In this document: piece after piece, positions 53,439 through 61,193 of the stretch
Layout of the letters: each line of letters starts with the position of its first letter
How positions within the stretch are numbered: the stretch's first letter is position 1
Source of the DNA: Fibrisoma montanum
GTDB lineage: Bacteria > Bacteroidota > Bacteroidia > Cytophagales > Spirosomataceae
DNA: 64,000 nucleotides
Reading direction: 5' to 3'
Assembly (NCBI RefSeq): GCF_003583365.1
Contig: NZ_QXED01000005.1
Coordinates: forward strand, 186,001-250,000
Notes under the pieces: model-generated
The model's database searches: none
The model's input: the letters and a program-made list of their open reading frames with translations, nothing else
Told to the model about the DNA's origin: nothing
Program-made: the position numbers and the translations under genes

Positions 53439-54446
53439 TCAGGGTTGTCCACCACCGCCGGCGGCTCCGTACACCTGCCCCGTGGCATAGCTGCCGTCGT
53501 TGGCCGCCAGCTGTACGTAGATCGAAGCCAGTTCGACGGGTTGGCCGGGACGTCCCAGCGGGGTATCACCGCCAAAATTTTTCAGCTTTTCCGGCGTAGC
53601 GCCACCGCTCGGTTGCAGGGGTGTCCAGATCGGCCCCGGAGCAACGCCGTTGACCCGAATGCCTTTCGGGCCGAGTTGCTTCGCCAGCGACTTCACGTAA
53701 TTCATGTTCGCGGCCTTGGTCTGGGCGTAGTCGAATAAGTTCGCTGAGGGGTCGTAGGCCTGCTCGGAGGTTGTGCTGATAATAGCCGAACCGGGCGGCA
53801 TGTGCGGAAGCGCAGCTTTGGTAATCCAGAACGGCGCGTAGATGTTGGTTTTTATCGTCGCGTCGAAGTCCTCGGACGTCAGGTCCGTAAGCGACTCGCG
53901 CTGTTGCTGCCGGGCCGCGTTGTTGACCAGAATATCGAGACCGCCAAGCCCTTTTACGGCTTCGTCGACCAGCCGCTTGCAGAACGCTTCGTCGCGGATA
54001 TCGCCGGGAATGGCAAAAGCTTTCCGTCCTTCTTTTTTGATCAGGTCAATCACCTCTTTGGCGTCGGGTTCCTCGGCCGGCAGGTAGTTGATGGCTACGT
54101 CGGCTCCTTCGCGGGCGTAGGCAATAGCGGCCGCCCGGCCCATACCCGAATCACCACCGGTGATCAGGGCTTTGCGTCCCTGTAAACGTCCTGAACCCTT
54201 GTAGCTGGTTTCGCCATGATCCGGCCGGGGATTCATTTTGCTGACCAGACCCGGCCAGGGTTGCATGGGCGTATTAAACGGCGGCCGGGGGTATTTCGTG
54301 GTTGGGTCCGTAAGCGGAGCGGGAGCGGCTGTGTTCGCAGGCTGCCCTGCCGAACCGGCAAATCCTGGGGTTGTCAGTACGGAAGCCGCCAGGCCGCTTC
54401 CAATGCCGCCGATGACCTGGCGTCTGTTAAACCGATTCTCAGTCAT
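53439..54446 (-). CDS. Tat-exported short-chain dehydrogenase (SDR)
   Basis: 335 residues. The N-terminus NRRQVIGGIGSGLAASVL is a twin-arginine signal (R-R-x-V-I-G). After a Pro-rich linker comes a classical SDR: cofactor site GGDSGMGRAAAIAYA, NNAARQQ, active-site Ser near IISTTSEQAY, and YAQTKAAN (Y-x-x-x-K) with the product-binding PGPIW. The Ala/Asp after the first strand (AINYLPAEEPD) points to NAD(P). Tat export is used for folded proteins with cofactor, fitting an SDR loaded before export. Its substrate is unknown. Confidence 0.93.
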   Translation of the reverse strand: MTENRFNRRQVIGGIGSGLAASVLTTPGFAGSAGQPANTAAPAPLTDPTTKYPRPPFNTPMQPWPGLVSKMNPRPDHGETSYKGSGRLQGRKALITGGDSGMGRAAAIAYAREGADVAINYLPAEEPDAKEVIDLIKKEGRKAFAIPGDIRDEAFCKRLVDEAVKGLGGLDILVNNAARQQQRESLTDLTSEDFDATIKTNIYAPFWITKAALPHMPPGSAIISTTSEQAYDPSANLFDYAQTKAANMNYVKSLAKQLGPKGIRVNGVAPGPIWTPLQPSGGATPEKLKNFGGDTPLGRPGQPVELASIYVQLAANDGSYATGQVYGAAGGGGQP

Positions 54447-54595
54447 GGTTGTATTCTGTCGTTGAGCAAGTACTCGTTTTGTTAAAGTTATCCTATTTTG
54501 CCTGTAGGCAAATAGCTAACCAGTTGTGTCGCGGTAAGGTTAGATTTTTTCCAGGATTTAATGGGTTGTCGAACCGGGGCCTTGTTACTACCAGA

Positions 54596-54628
54596 AACGC
54601 CCGGCTGTTCATGAAAACGCCGGGCGTT
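54596..54628 (-). terminator. terminator of the small basic protein gene
   Basis: The 10-bp stem 54596-54605 / 54619-54628 lies about 25 nt beyond the stop at 54653 on the minus strand. The T-run is short. Confidence 0.6.
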
Positions 54629-54652
54629 GTTTGGGCTGTACGGATTGTCCGG

Positions 54653-54961
54653 TCAGGAACCGGCTGCGTTCTTTTTGCGGGTAGCCGCAGCTTTCCTGGC
54701 GGATGCAGAGCGCTCTTCGGGCGTGCGTGACGCTGACGCGGCCCCGCCTTTCTTACCCCCTTTCTGGGCTGGCTCTTTGTTTTCGGCGTGCCCCCGGCCT
54801 GAACCGCTTTTTTTACCTCCTCCCGATGTTTTGTTCACCGTTGCCCAGGCCCGGCGCTCGGCTTCATCTTCGGGTACCCCGCGGTCTTCGTAGCTTTCTT
54901 CGATGTGTTCAGCCTGCCGTTTTTGCTTGTCGGTATACGCTGATTTGTCTCCTCTTGGCAT
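54653..54961 (-). CDS. small basic stress-type protein (labelled plasmid stabilization family)
   Basis: 102 residues, N-terminal PRGDKSAYTDKQKRQAEHIEESYEDRGVPEDEAERRAWATVNK, a compact helical unit typical of small proteins that public annotation calls plasmid stabilization protein; the tail (GGGKKSGSGRGHAENKEPAQKGGKKGG...KAAATRKKNA) is Lys/Gly/Ala-rich and histone-like. No link to plasmids is seen here. It may bind DNA under stress. Single gene. Confidence 0.75.
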   Translation of the reverse strand: MPRGDKSAYTDKQKRQAEHIEESYEDRGVPEDEAERRAWATVNKTSGGGKKSGSGRGHAENKEPAQKGGKKGGAASASRTPEERSASARKAAATRKKNAAGS

Positions 54962-55107
54962 AGTTTGATTTCGTTAAACGTTGAGATGTTTGTGGTAAAC
55001 TATTCAGGAAGGATTGTGTTTGAGCGGGTTAACTACTGGTCATTTCCGTATGACTTCTGCCGGGGATGGCCGGCTATTTACCCCTTGACAACCCTACTAT
55101 CCGCTTC

Positions 55108-57693
55108 TCATTTCGCCAGTCCAACGTACTCAAGCCACAGGCCGATGGGCTGGCCGTCTTGTTCGGTACGTATGTCCTGCTCAACCCGAATCTCAACTTT
55201 TTCGATACTGGCAACGGCAAACGGAGCGGGCCCGGCGGGTTGGAACGTTAGGGGCTGGAAATCCGGGTAGGGGCGCGGCAACAGGAGCATGGCCTCCTGA
55301 GTCAGGCGGCTGAGCGGTACGTCGACCTCGGTCATTTGCTGCGGCAGGCTGACGACGGTACCGTAAGCATTGCCGTCCCGGCTGATCAGACTGACGTTGA
55401 CCCGCACCGGCTTTTCCTTGTCCGACCGGCCCCGAACCAGCAGTCGGGTGCAGGCAGATAGTTCGGCTTTCCGACCGCTGATTTTATCCGTAAAGTAAAC
55501 TTGAAATGCCAGTGGCCGGTCGGGATGGGGCTTGGCAACGCTGGCTTTGAGGAGCAGCTGGCCGGGATTTACATCAGGAACGAACGCCACCGTATTGTTC
55601 CGAAAATCAGGATTATAGATCAGTAACCGGCTGCGATCGGTGTGGCTGGTGAACAAATCCAGTCGACTGGTTTCGGGCGTAACGATGGTTTGGTACGTAT
55701 CGGTCGGCAGGTAGTCCCAGGCGTTTGGGTTGCCCGTCAGGCCACCGGGATACGTTCGGTAGTGCTGGCCCTGCCGTACCATGATGCGGTAGGTCAGTAC
55801 ACCCGCCTTCACCACCTCCGCTGGCACCTCCGCTTCGTAGCGATACGGACCGACGGCCCGGAGAGGCAGTACCCGCGGGCGGCCCGGACCCGTGGCCGGT
55901 CGAATCTCAACACTGGCTTGATCGGCTGAGTCCAAGCCCACAACCGTAGCCGACAGGACAAACGGCTTTTGCGCCGACACGGTCTCGTAGGGCGTGTGGA
56001 CGACAATCGGCTCGGGGTCGGTGGGAGCCGGGGGCGCATAAAACTCGGATAAGCCGATGACGGCGTTGGGTAAGGATGCCGGCAAGTTGACGGTGGCTTT
56101 TTTCAGCAGATACGTACCGGGGCGGATGGAAAACTGACCGCCGGTGGCCGACGATGAAACGGAATTGCCTTCGTTCTGTCCAATAACGTCAAACGACGAC
56201 CCCAGGTCGGGCAGGTCGACGCGCATTGGCCAGGTAGCGTAGCGAATGGTGGTCACTTCTTTCCGGAGCGATGGCCGCCCGAACGGGTCCCGTACCCGAA
56301 TGGCGTCGGGCATGACCTCAAGCCGCCAGACGCCGTTGCCGATTTTGTCCAGAAAATACGCGCCTGTTCCCCGATACGTAACAATTGGTGAGCTGCCCAC
56401 ACCGGCAATGTGCTGCAGTCGGGCCGGATTGACGGGCTTGCTCGGTGTTGGATTCGAGTGATAAAAGGCCGTCTCAGTGTTCATTTCGCTCAATGCCCGG
56501 GCATAGCTCACCCGAAACGGCCCGAACGTCGTATCCTGTGGGTACTTGCCGTACTTTTTGAAGCGGGGTGTTTCGTGGAAGACCCGTGCGGCAATCAGCA
56601 TACTGATCGCTTTCGAGGGCGTATAAGCCAGATTCAGGTAGTGCGTCTGGTAGTCGGTGTTCGCGTAGGCGAAAGCCATTGGATCGTAGGCAAACTGCGT
56701 GGCCCACTGGAAACCGGCACCCCGGAAACTACGCGCCATGGCCGGGTACATGAACGGCGCATACACATCGCCCGCATCGAACTCGTAGACCATCCGGGCT
56801 TTGTTTTTGAACGCGGGGATGGTATCAAACGGAATCTGATACGTATCTACGTGTGGGAGCGTATTACCTTCCAGCGTACGGCCGGCCACCAGACCCGTTG
56901 GATACCACTGAAAGCTGTGGCCATTCACATCCGATTTGGCGACCGCATCGGCATACCAGGGGTTCTGCGCAATGTTGTAGAAAATGGGCTTGTCCCAGCC
57001 GGTGCTCCGCAGGGCGGCATTGACCCGATTAATGTACTCAGTCACTTTGGGTTTAGGGCCGCTGTGGCTTGGCTCGTTGTTAAGTTCGACCGCAATGACG
57101 GATTCATCGGCACCGTAGGTCGTTTTCGTGTACGGGTTTACGTGCCGGAACAACTGCCGGATGTATTCTTCCTGCGCCCGGATGGCGTTTTCGTTGACGT
57201 TTGCCTGCCCTTTGCCGTATACCCGCGAAAAGCCGGGCGTTCGCTCATCGGGTTCAGGATAGCCATTGCCCCAGTAGGCGATGGGGGTGATCACAATTTT
57301 AATGTTACGCTTTTTAAGCTGGGCCAGCAGGTAATCGAACAGGCGCAGGTGTTCGTTGTTGAGCAGATTGCCCAGCGAATCGCTGATTTCGGTGTCCCAC
57401 ATGTGTACCCGAAAGGCATCGACTCCCATGCGGGCGAAGTGATACACATCCTGATCAATGGCTTTCTCGTGGCTGATGCCCAGGGATTTCACGGCCCGAT
57501 ACCCATGCGCAAACGGCAGGCAGTAATTCACGCCGTAAAAAGCAGCTTCCTGCTTGTTTTTTGTGTAGCGGATGACCCCGGCCGCATCCATGTACACCAG
57601 ATTTTTAGGATTTGGTTTTGTCTGGGCTGCGGTATCCGTGCCGACCAGCGCCAACAGCAGGCAGACTGCAATGTGTTGAGCAAAGAATTTCAT
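55108..57693 (-). CDS. secreted GH5-like (cellulase-fold) glycoside hydrolase
   Basis: 861 residues with signal peptide (FAQHIAVCLLLALVGTDTAAQ). The first ~430 residues form a clan A TIM barrel: substrate-facing GVNYCLPF, HMWDTEIS, acid/base Glu207 in VIAVELNNEPSH and nucleophile Glu304 in MVYEFDAGD. The C-terminal ~430 residues are beta-sandwich units (ATGGQFSIRPGTYLLKK; QKPFVLSATVVGLDSADQASVEIR; a jelly-roll near the end). It likely cleaves or senses beta-linked polysaccharide outside the cell; no lipobox or T9SS tail is visible. Single gene, preceded by a 268-bp spacer with nothing notable. Confidence 0.9.
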   Translation of the reverse strand: MKFFAQHIAVCLLLALVGTDTAAQTKPNPKNLVYMDAAGVIRYTKNKQEAAFYGVNYCLPFAHGYRAVKSLGISHEKAIDQDVYHFARMGVDAFRVHMWDTEISDSLGNLLNNEHLRLFDYLLAQLKKRNIKIVITPIAYWGNGYPEPDERTPGFSRVYGKGQANVNENAIRAQEEYIRQLFRHVNPYTKTTYGADESVIAVELNNEPSHSGPKPKVTEYINRVNAALRSTGWDKPIFYNIAQNPWYADAVAKSDVNGHSFQWYPTGLVAGRTLEGNTLPHVDTYQIPFDTIPAFKNKARMVYEFDAGDVYAPFMYPAMARSFRGAGFQWATQFAYDPMAFAYANTDYQTHYLNLAYTPSKAISMLIAARVFHETPRFKKYGKYPQDTTFGPFRVSYARALSEMNTETAFYHSNPTPSKPVNPARLQHIAGVGSSPIVTYRGTGAYFLDKIGNGVWRLEVMPDAIRVRDPFGRPSLRKEVTTIRYATWPMRVDLPDLGSSFDVIGQNEGNSVSSSATGGQFSIRPGTYLLKKATVNLPASLPNAVIGLSEFYAPPAPTDPEPIVVHTPYETVSAQKPFVLSATVVGLDSADQASVEIRPATGPGRPRVLPLRAVGPYRYEAEVPAEVVKAGVLTYRIMVRQGQHYRTYPGGLTGNPNAWDYLPTDTYQTIVTPETSRLDLFTSHTDRSRLLIYNPDFRNNTVAFVPDVNPGQLLLKASVAKPHPDRPLAFQVYFTDKISGRKAELSACTRLLVRGRSDKEKPVRVNVSLISRDGNAYGTVVSLPQQMTEVDVPLSRLTQEAMLLLPRPYPDFQPLTFQPAGPAPFAVASIEKVEIRVEQDIRTEQDGQPIGLWLEYVGLAK

Positions 57694-57961
57694 TAGTAAT
57701 CAACTTGTCCGTAATTGATTAATAATGCACCGGGGTATAGGATCAGTTCCGATATAGGAGCCTTGCCGCGTTTTTAGTTACCGTGAATTATGGATAGGCA
57801 TTAAGCCGGTTTTTGTTGGTATGACAAAATGAACCCATTTGTTAGCTGTTCTTGCGTCGATTATTCTGACTTGAATCCATAAGTTACTGCTACCCGTCTG
57901 CCTGCGGGAGTCGCAACGTAGTGTGTTGAGCAGTATTCAGCCGCGAACCGTAAAGGCCAGC

Positions 57962-60625
57962 TTACTCCGTCCGCAGACTTTTCACCGGATTCATCAGCGC
58001 GGCTCGGATGCTCTGGAAGCTGACCGTCAGCAAGGCAATACCCACAGCCAAAAGCCCGGCCAGGCCAAAGACCCACCACTCGACGTTGATCTTGTACTCA
58101 AAGGTTTTGAGCCACTCGCTGATGCCATACCAGGCAATGGGTGCAGCAATCAGAATGGCAGCCAGAACCGGCTTGAGGAAGTCGCCGGAAAGCAGGCCCA
58201 CGATACTGGCAACGGATGCCCCCAGCACCTTCCGAACGCCGATTTCCTTCGTACGCGACTCTGCCGAGAAGGTGGCCAGGCCGAACAGACCCAGGCAGGC
58301 AATCAGAATGGCAACCAGCGTGGCGGTTTCGATAAGTTGGGCAGTACGTGTTTCGTTGTGATACGCCCGCGCCAGGGTTTCGTCCAGGAATTCGTAGCTG
58401 AACACCTTGTTGGGAAACGTGGCCTTCCAGATGGATTCAATCGTGGCAATCGTTGCGTTGAGGGTCTCGGCCGACGCGTTTTCGGCTGCTAACCGGATGC
58501 CGGCCTGGTAGTAGTGTTTCGGAACGACCTGCAGCAATGTCGGGTCGATGCCCTGATGCAGCGAGTTGACATGGAAGGTTTTGACGACACCGATGATCGG
58601 CGCTGATTCCTGACTGTCGCCGAAGTACACCAACTGACCGATGGCTTTCTCTGGTTTATCGATACCCATTCGCTTCAGAAAAACCTCATTGGCAATGAGC
58701 TTGGGCAGTGTGTCACCCTCGCGGAAGGCTTCGCCCGCAATAAGCTGAATGCCATACGTAGTCAGGAAGTGCGCATCCACCATTTTCATCTGGGTCCTGA
58801 TTTCAACGGGTTGGGTGCTTTTCCGGTATTGAATGCCCTGCATCCAGTTGCTCTCCGCCGATGGGCTGTTGAACGAAAAACTAACGTCTTTTATCTGCGG
58901 AGACCCTATCAACTGACTACGCAGCGTTTGCAGCTTACCAGGGTCGTTGTTAGGCAACCCGACGGTGATAACGGCGTTTTTGTTGAAGCCTAAATCCGCG
59001 TTTTTGAACAGCGACAATTGCCGGTTAATGAACAGTGTGCTGCTGATGAGGATCATGGATACCGTAAACTGCACGACCACCAGGCTCTGCCGGAACGTAA
59101 TGCTCCCGGCAACCCGGGGCAGTTTGTTGTTTTTCAGCGCCCAGATTGGCGACATCCCCGACAGCCGGAAGGCCGGATACGTACCAGCCAGTAACGTAGT
59201 CATGATAAATAACAGCGTTACAAACGTGCCAACCGGCCACGAGAACAAATCACGGGTTTTCAGCGGAAGCCCCATCATATTGGCAGCCGCCGGGAGCATG
59301 GTCCGGGCCAGCAGCAGAGCCAGCAGAGTCGCTATGAACGTCAGCAGGCCCGCTTCAGTGATGAACTGGTAAATCAGCGTCAGGCGTGTACTGCCAACGG
59401 CTTTGCGAATGCCAACCTCTTTGGCTCGCCTGAGGGCTTTGGCTGTGGTTAGGTTGATGAAATTAATGCAGGCAATCAACAGCACAAACGCCCCAATCAG
59501 CGACAGAATGGTCAGGAGTTTCTGATTAGCCTGTCGGCCGCTGAAGTTGTAGCCGTAATGAAGCTGCGACAATGGGTTCAGCTCAAAATGCTGGTTTTTG
59601 ATGGTTTCCGGGTCTTGCTGGTATTTCACCTGAATCGCACGAAATCGGTTTGCCAATTGCTCTGGTCTGATTCCTTGTCGCAGTAACGTATATACCTGAT
59701 AGTTATCGCCGAACCCGCCCCAGCCGTGGGTGTCATAATCCGGACTGATGCGCTTCAGGGTAGGCAGCGAAACCAGGACGTCGAACGGGAAATTGGTAGT
59801 GGCCGGGTGGTCTTTCAGTACGCCCGTAACGGATAAGTTGTGGTCGTCGCCGAGGAGGACGGTTTTCCCGAGAACATCCATCGTACCGAACAGCTTCTGC
59901 GCGTGCGACTCAGTTAAGACAACCTGATTCGGTCTTGTCAGCGCCGTATTGGCATCACCGCTAACCCACTCGTAATCGAGCAGTTTAAACAAGTCGTTGT
60001 CGGCAAAAGCGACGGGTTCTTTAAAAAATTTACCTTCCTGCGGAACGGCGATAGATTGCCCGGAAGTCCGGTACACTGGGGCTACCCGGTCAATTTCGGG
60101 CACCTCGTTTCGCAGGACGGCCGTCATCTCTGTATACGTACCGGCATGGGCTTCGCTGTTTCCCATATTAACTGTTTCGACCCGGTATATGCGGTCTGCG
60201 TTTTTATGGTGCAGATCGTAGCTGGTTTCGTGACTAACCACCACAAAAATGAGCAGGGCACAAGCCAGGCCCAGAGTCAGGCCGAAGCCGTTGATGAGCG
60301 AAAAACTTTTGGCGTGAGTCAGGTTACGCCAGGCGATCTTTACGTAGTTGCGTATCATAGCAGGACTGAGTAAGAAAGGCAAAGGATAGTCAGCAGGGTG
60401 CTGATCCGTAGGTTTACGTTTGATAATCGACGGGCGCAGATACGTCAGCGTCTGCCGCCAGTAGAAGCGACGGGCCGGGCCGGGGCCAACCTCCTGAAGC
60501 TGCCTGGCGTAAACTTCGTGCAGATCGCCCAGCAGGTCTTCGCGCAGGTGGGGAGCCACCAGCCAGTTCAGCAGACGGTCGGCCACGCGGGGTGGTTGGG
60601 AAGTTGGTTTATTGTTGGTGGACAT
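57962..60625 (-). CDS. large FtsX/MacB-type ABC permease with prefix domain (copy 1)
   Basis: 887 residues. The first ~75 (RVADRLLNWLVAPHLREDLLGDLHEVYARQ...FYWRQTLTYLRP) are a cytosolic prefix domain found only in this Bacteroidota family. Then TM1 (LINGFGLTLGLACALLIFVVV), a periplasmic core, a central TM trio with the FtsX motif RRAKEVGIRKAVGSTRLTL, a second core, and a final trio (RTKEIGVRKVLGASVASIV). It ends MNPVKSLRTE. The PadR gene precedes it by 18 nt, so they form an operon and PadR probably controls it. Function is inferred as envelope stress or export. Confidence 0.93.
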   Translation of the reverse strand: MSTNNKPTSQPPRVADRLLNWLVAPHLREDLLGDLHEVYARQLQEVGPGPARRFYWRQTLTYLRPSIIKRKPTDQHPADYPLPFLLSPAMIRNYVKIAWRNLTHAKSFSLINGFGLTLGLACALLIFVVVSHETSYDLHHKNADRIYRVETVNMGNSEAHAGTYTEMTAVLRNEVPEIDRVAPVYRTSGQSIAVPQEGKFFKEPVAFADNDLFKLLDYEWVSGDANTALTRPNQVVLTESHAQKLFGTMDVLGKTVLLGDDHNLSVTGVLKDHPATTNFPFDVLVSLPTLKRISPDYDTHGWGGFGDNYQVYTLLRQGIRPEQLANRFRAIQVKYQQDPETIKNQHFELNPLSQLHYGYNFSGRQANQKLLTILSLIGAFVLLIACINFINLTTAKALRRAKEVGIRKAVGSTRLTLIYQFITEAGLLTFIATLLALLLARTMLPAAANMMGLPLKTRDLFSWPVGTFVTLLFIMTTLLAGTYPAFRLSGMSPIWALKNNKLPRVAGSITFRQSLVVVQFTVSMILISSTLFINRQLSLFKNADLGFNKNAVITVGLPNNDPGKLQTLRSQLIGSPQIKDVSFSFNSPSAESNWMQGIQYRKSTQPVEIRTQMKMVDAHFLTTYGIQLIAGEAFREGDTLPKLIANEVFLKRMGIDKPEKAIGQLVYFGDSQESAPIIGVVKTFHVNSLHQGIDPTLLQVVPKHYYQAGIRLAAENASAETLNATIATIESIWKATFPNKVFSYEFLDETLARAYHNETRTAQLIETATLVAILIACLGLFGLATFSAESRTKEIGVRKVLGASVASIVGLLSGDFLKPVLAAILIAAPIAWYGISEWLKTFEYKINVEWWVFGLAGLLAVGIALLTVSFQSIRAALMNPVKSLRTE

Positions 60626-60643
60626 AGGTCGGGAATGGCTTGC

Positions 60644-60982
60644 TTACTGACCGATGAGTTGTAGCTTGCCCTGCGGAATGGCCTGCCACAGTCGCTGGCG
60701 CATCTCCTGAATCTCCAGCAACGCCCGGCTGCCTAAGGCCGTTACGGTGAAGAAGCGTTTGCGTCGTCCACCGCGTTCGGCCGTCGCGCCCCCCATCTGC
60801 GACGACAGGTAGCCTTTTTCCTCAAGCCGGTACAACGTAGCATGAACGGCGCTGATGGTGATGCTGCGGCCGGTCTGCTCCTGTAGCTGCTCCCAGATTA
60901 TTACACCATAGGCATCCTCGGTGCAGGCCGCTACCACCAGCAATACAACTTCTTCAAACTCACCCAGGAAGGTTCGTTTCAT
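60644..60982 (-). CDS. PadR-family transcriptional regulator
   Basis: 112 residues, the short PadR form: winged-helix core (LGEFEEVVLLVVAACTEDAYGVIIWEQL; ISAVHATLYRLEEKGYLSSQMG; GGRRKRFFTVTALGSRALLEI). No long C-terminal dimer arm. Members repress transporter or detox genes in response to small molecules. The permease gene follows after 18 nt. A dyad at 61087-61116, 105 bp upstream of the start, is a candidate operator. Confidence 0.93.
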   Translation of the reverse strand: MKRTFLGEFEEVVLLVVAACTEDAYGVIIWEQLQEQTGRSITISAVHATLYRLEEKGYLSSQMGGATAERGGRRKRFFTVTALGSRALLEIQEMRQRLWQAIPQGKLQLIGQ

Positions 60983-61086
60983 ATGTCAGTAATGATTAGT
61001 TATAATAATGCAAATCAAATCCGGTGCCAGAACTCTAAATCTACCTCAGCGTCGCCGGAAGGGCTGTTGCAGGATGAACCGCAGAC

Positions 61087-61116
61087 CATAAGCTGTCCGT
61101 TTCTGGACAGCTTATG
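61087..61116. promoter_or_regulatory. 12-bp perfect dyad upstream of padR (candidate operator or hairpin)
   Basis: CATAAGCTGTCC (61087-61098) and its reverse complement (61105-61116) enclose GTTTCT. It lies between the permease terminator and the padR start and could bind a dimeric regulator such as PadR; no T-run follows, so a terminator is less likely. Confidence 0.45.
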
Positions 61117-61143
61117 TACGCCCCCGGACAAGTTTACAGCAGC

Positions 61144-61171
61144 AAAAAAGCACCACCCAGCAGGTGATGCT
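61144..61171 (-). terminator. terminator of permease copy 2
   Basis: On the minus strand a stem of about 9 bp (61150-61158 / 61163-61171, one mismatch) is followed by T6 (complement of 61144-61149), 23 nt beyond the stop of the second permease. Confidence 0.75.
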
Positions 61172-61193
61172 TTCGAATAAAGAAACTTTTTAT

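Noticed and set aside
56410-57696. A 428-codon plus-strand frame inside the GH5-like gene
   Set aside because: Antisense to a strongly supported enzyme; composition is that of a codon-bias shadow.
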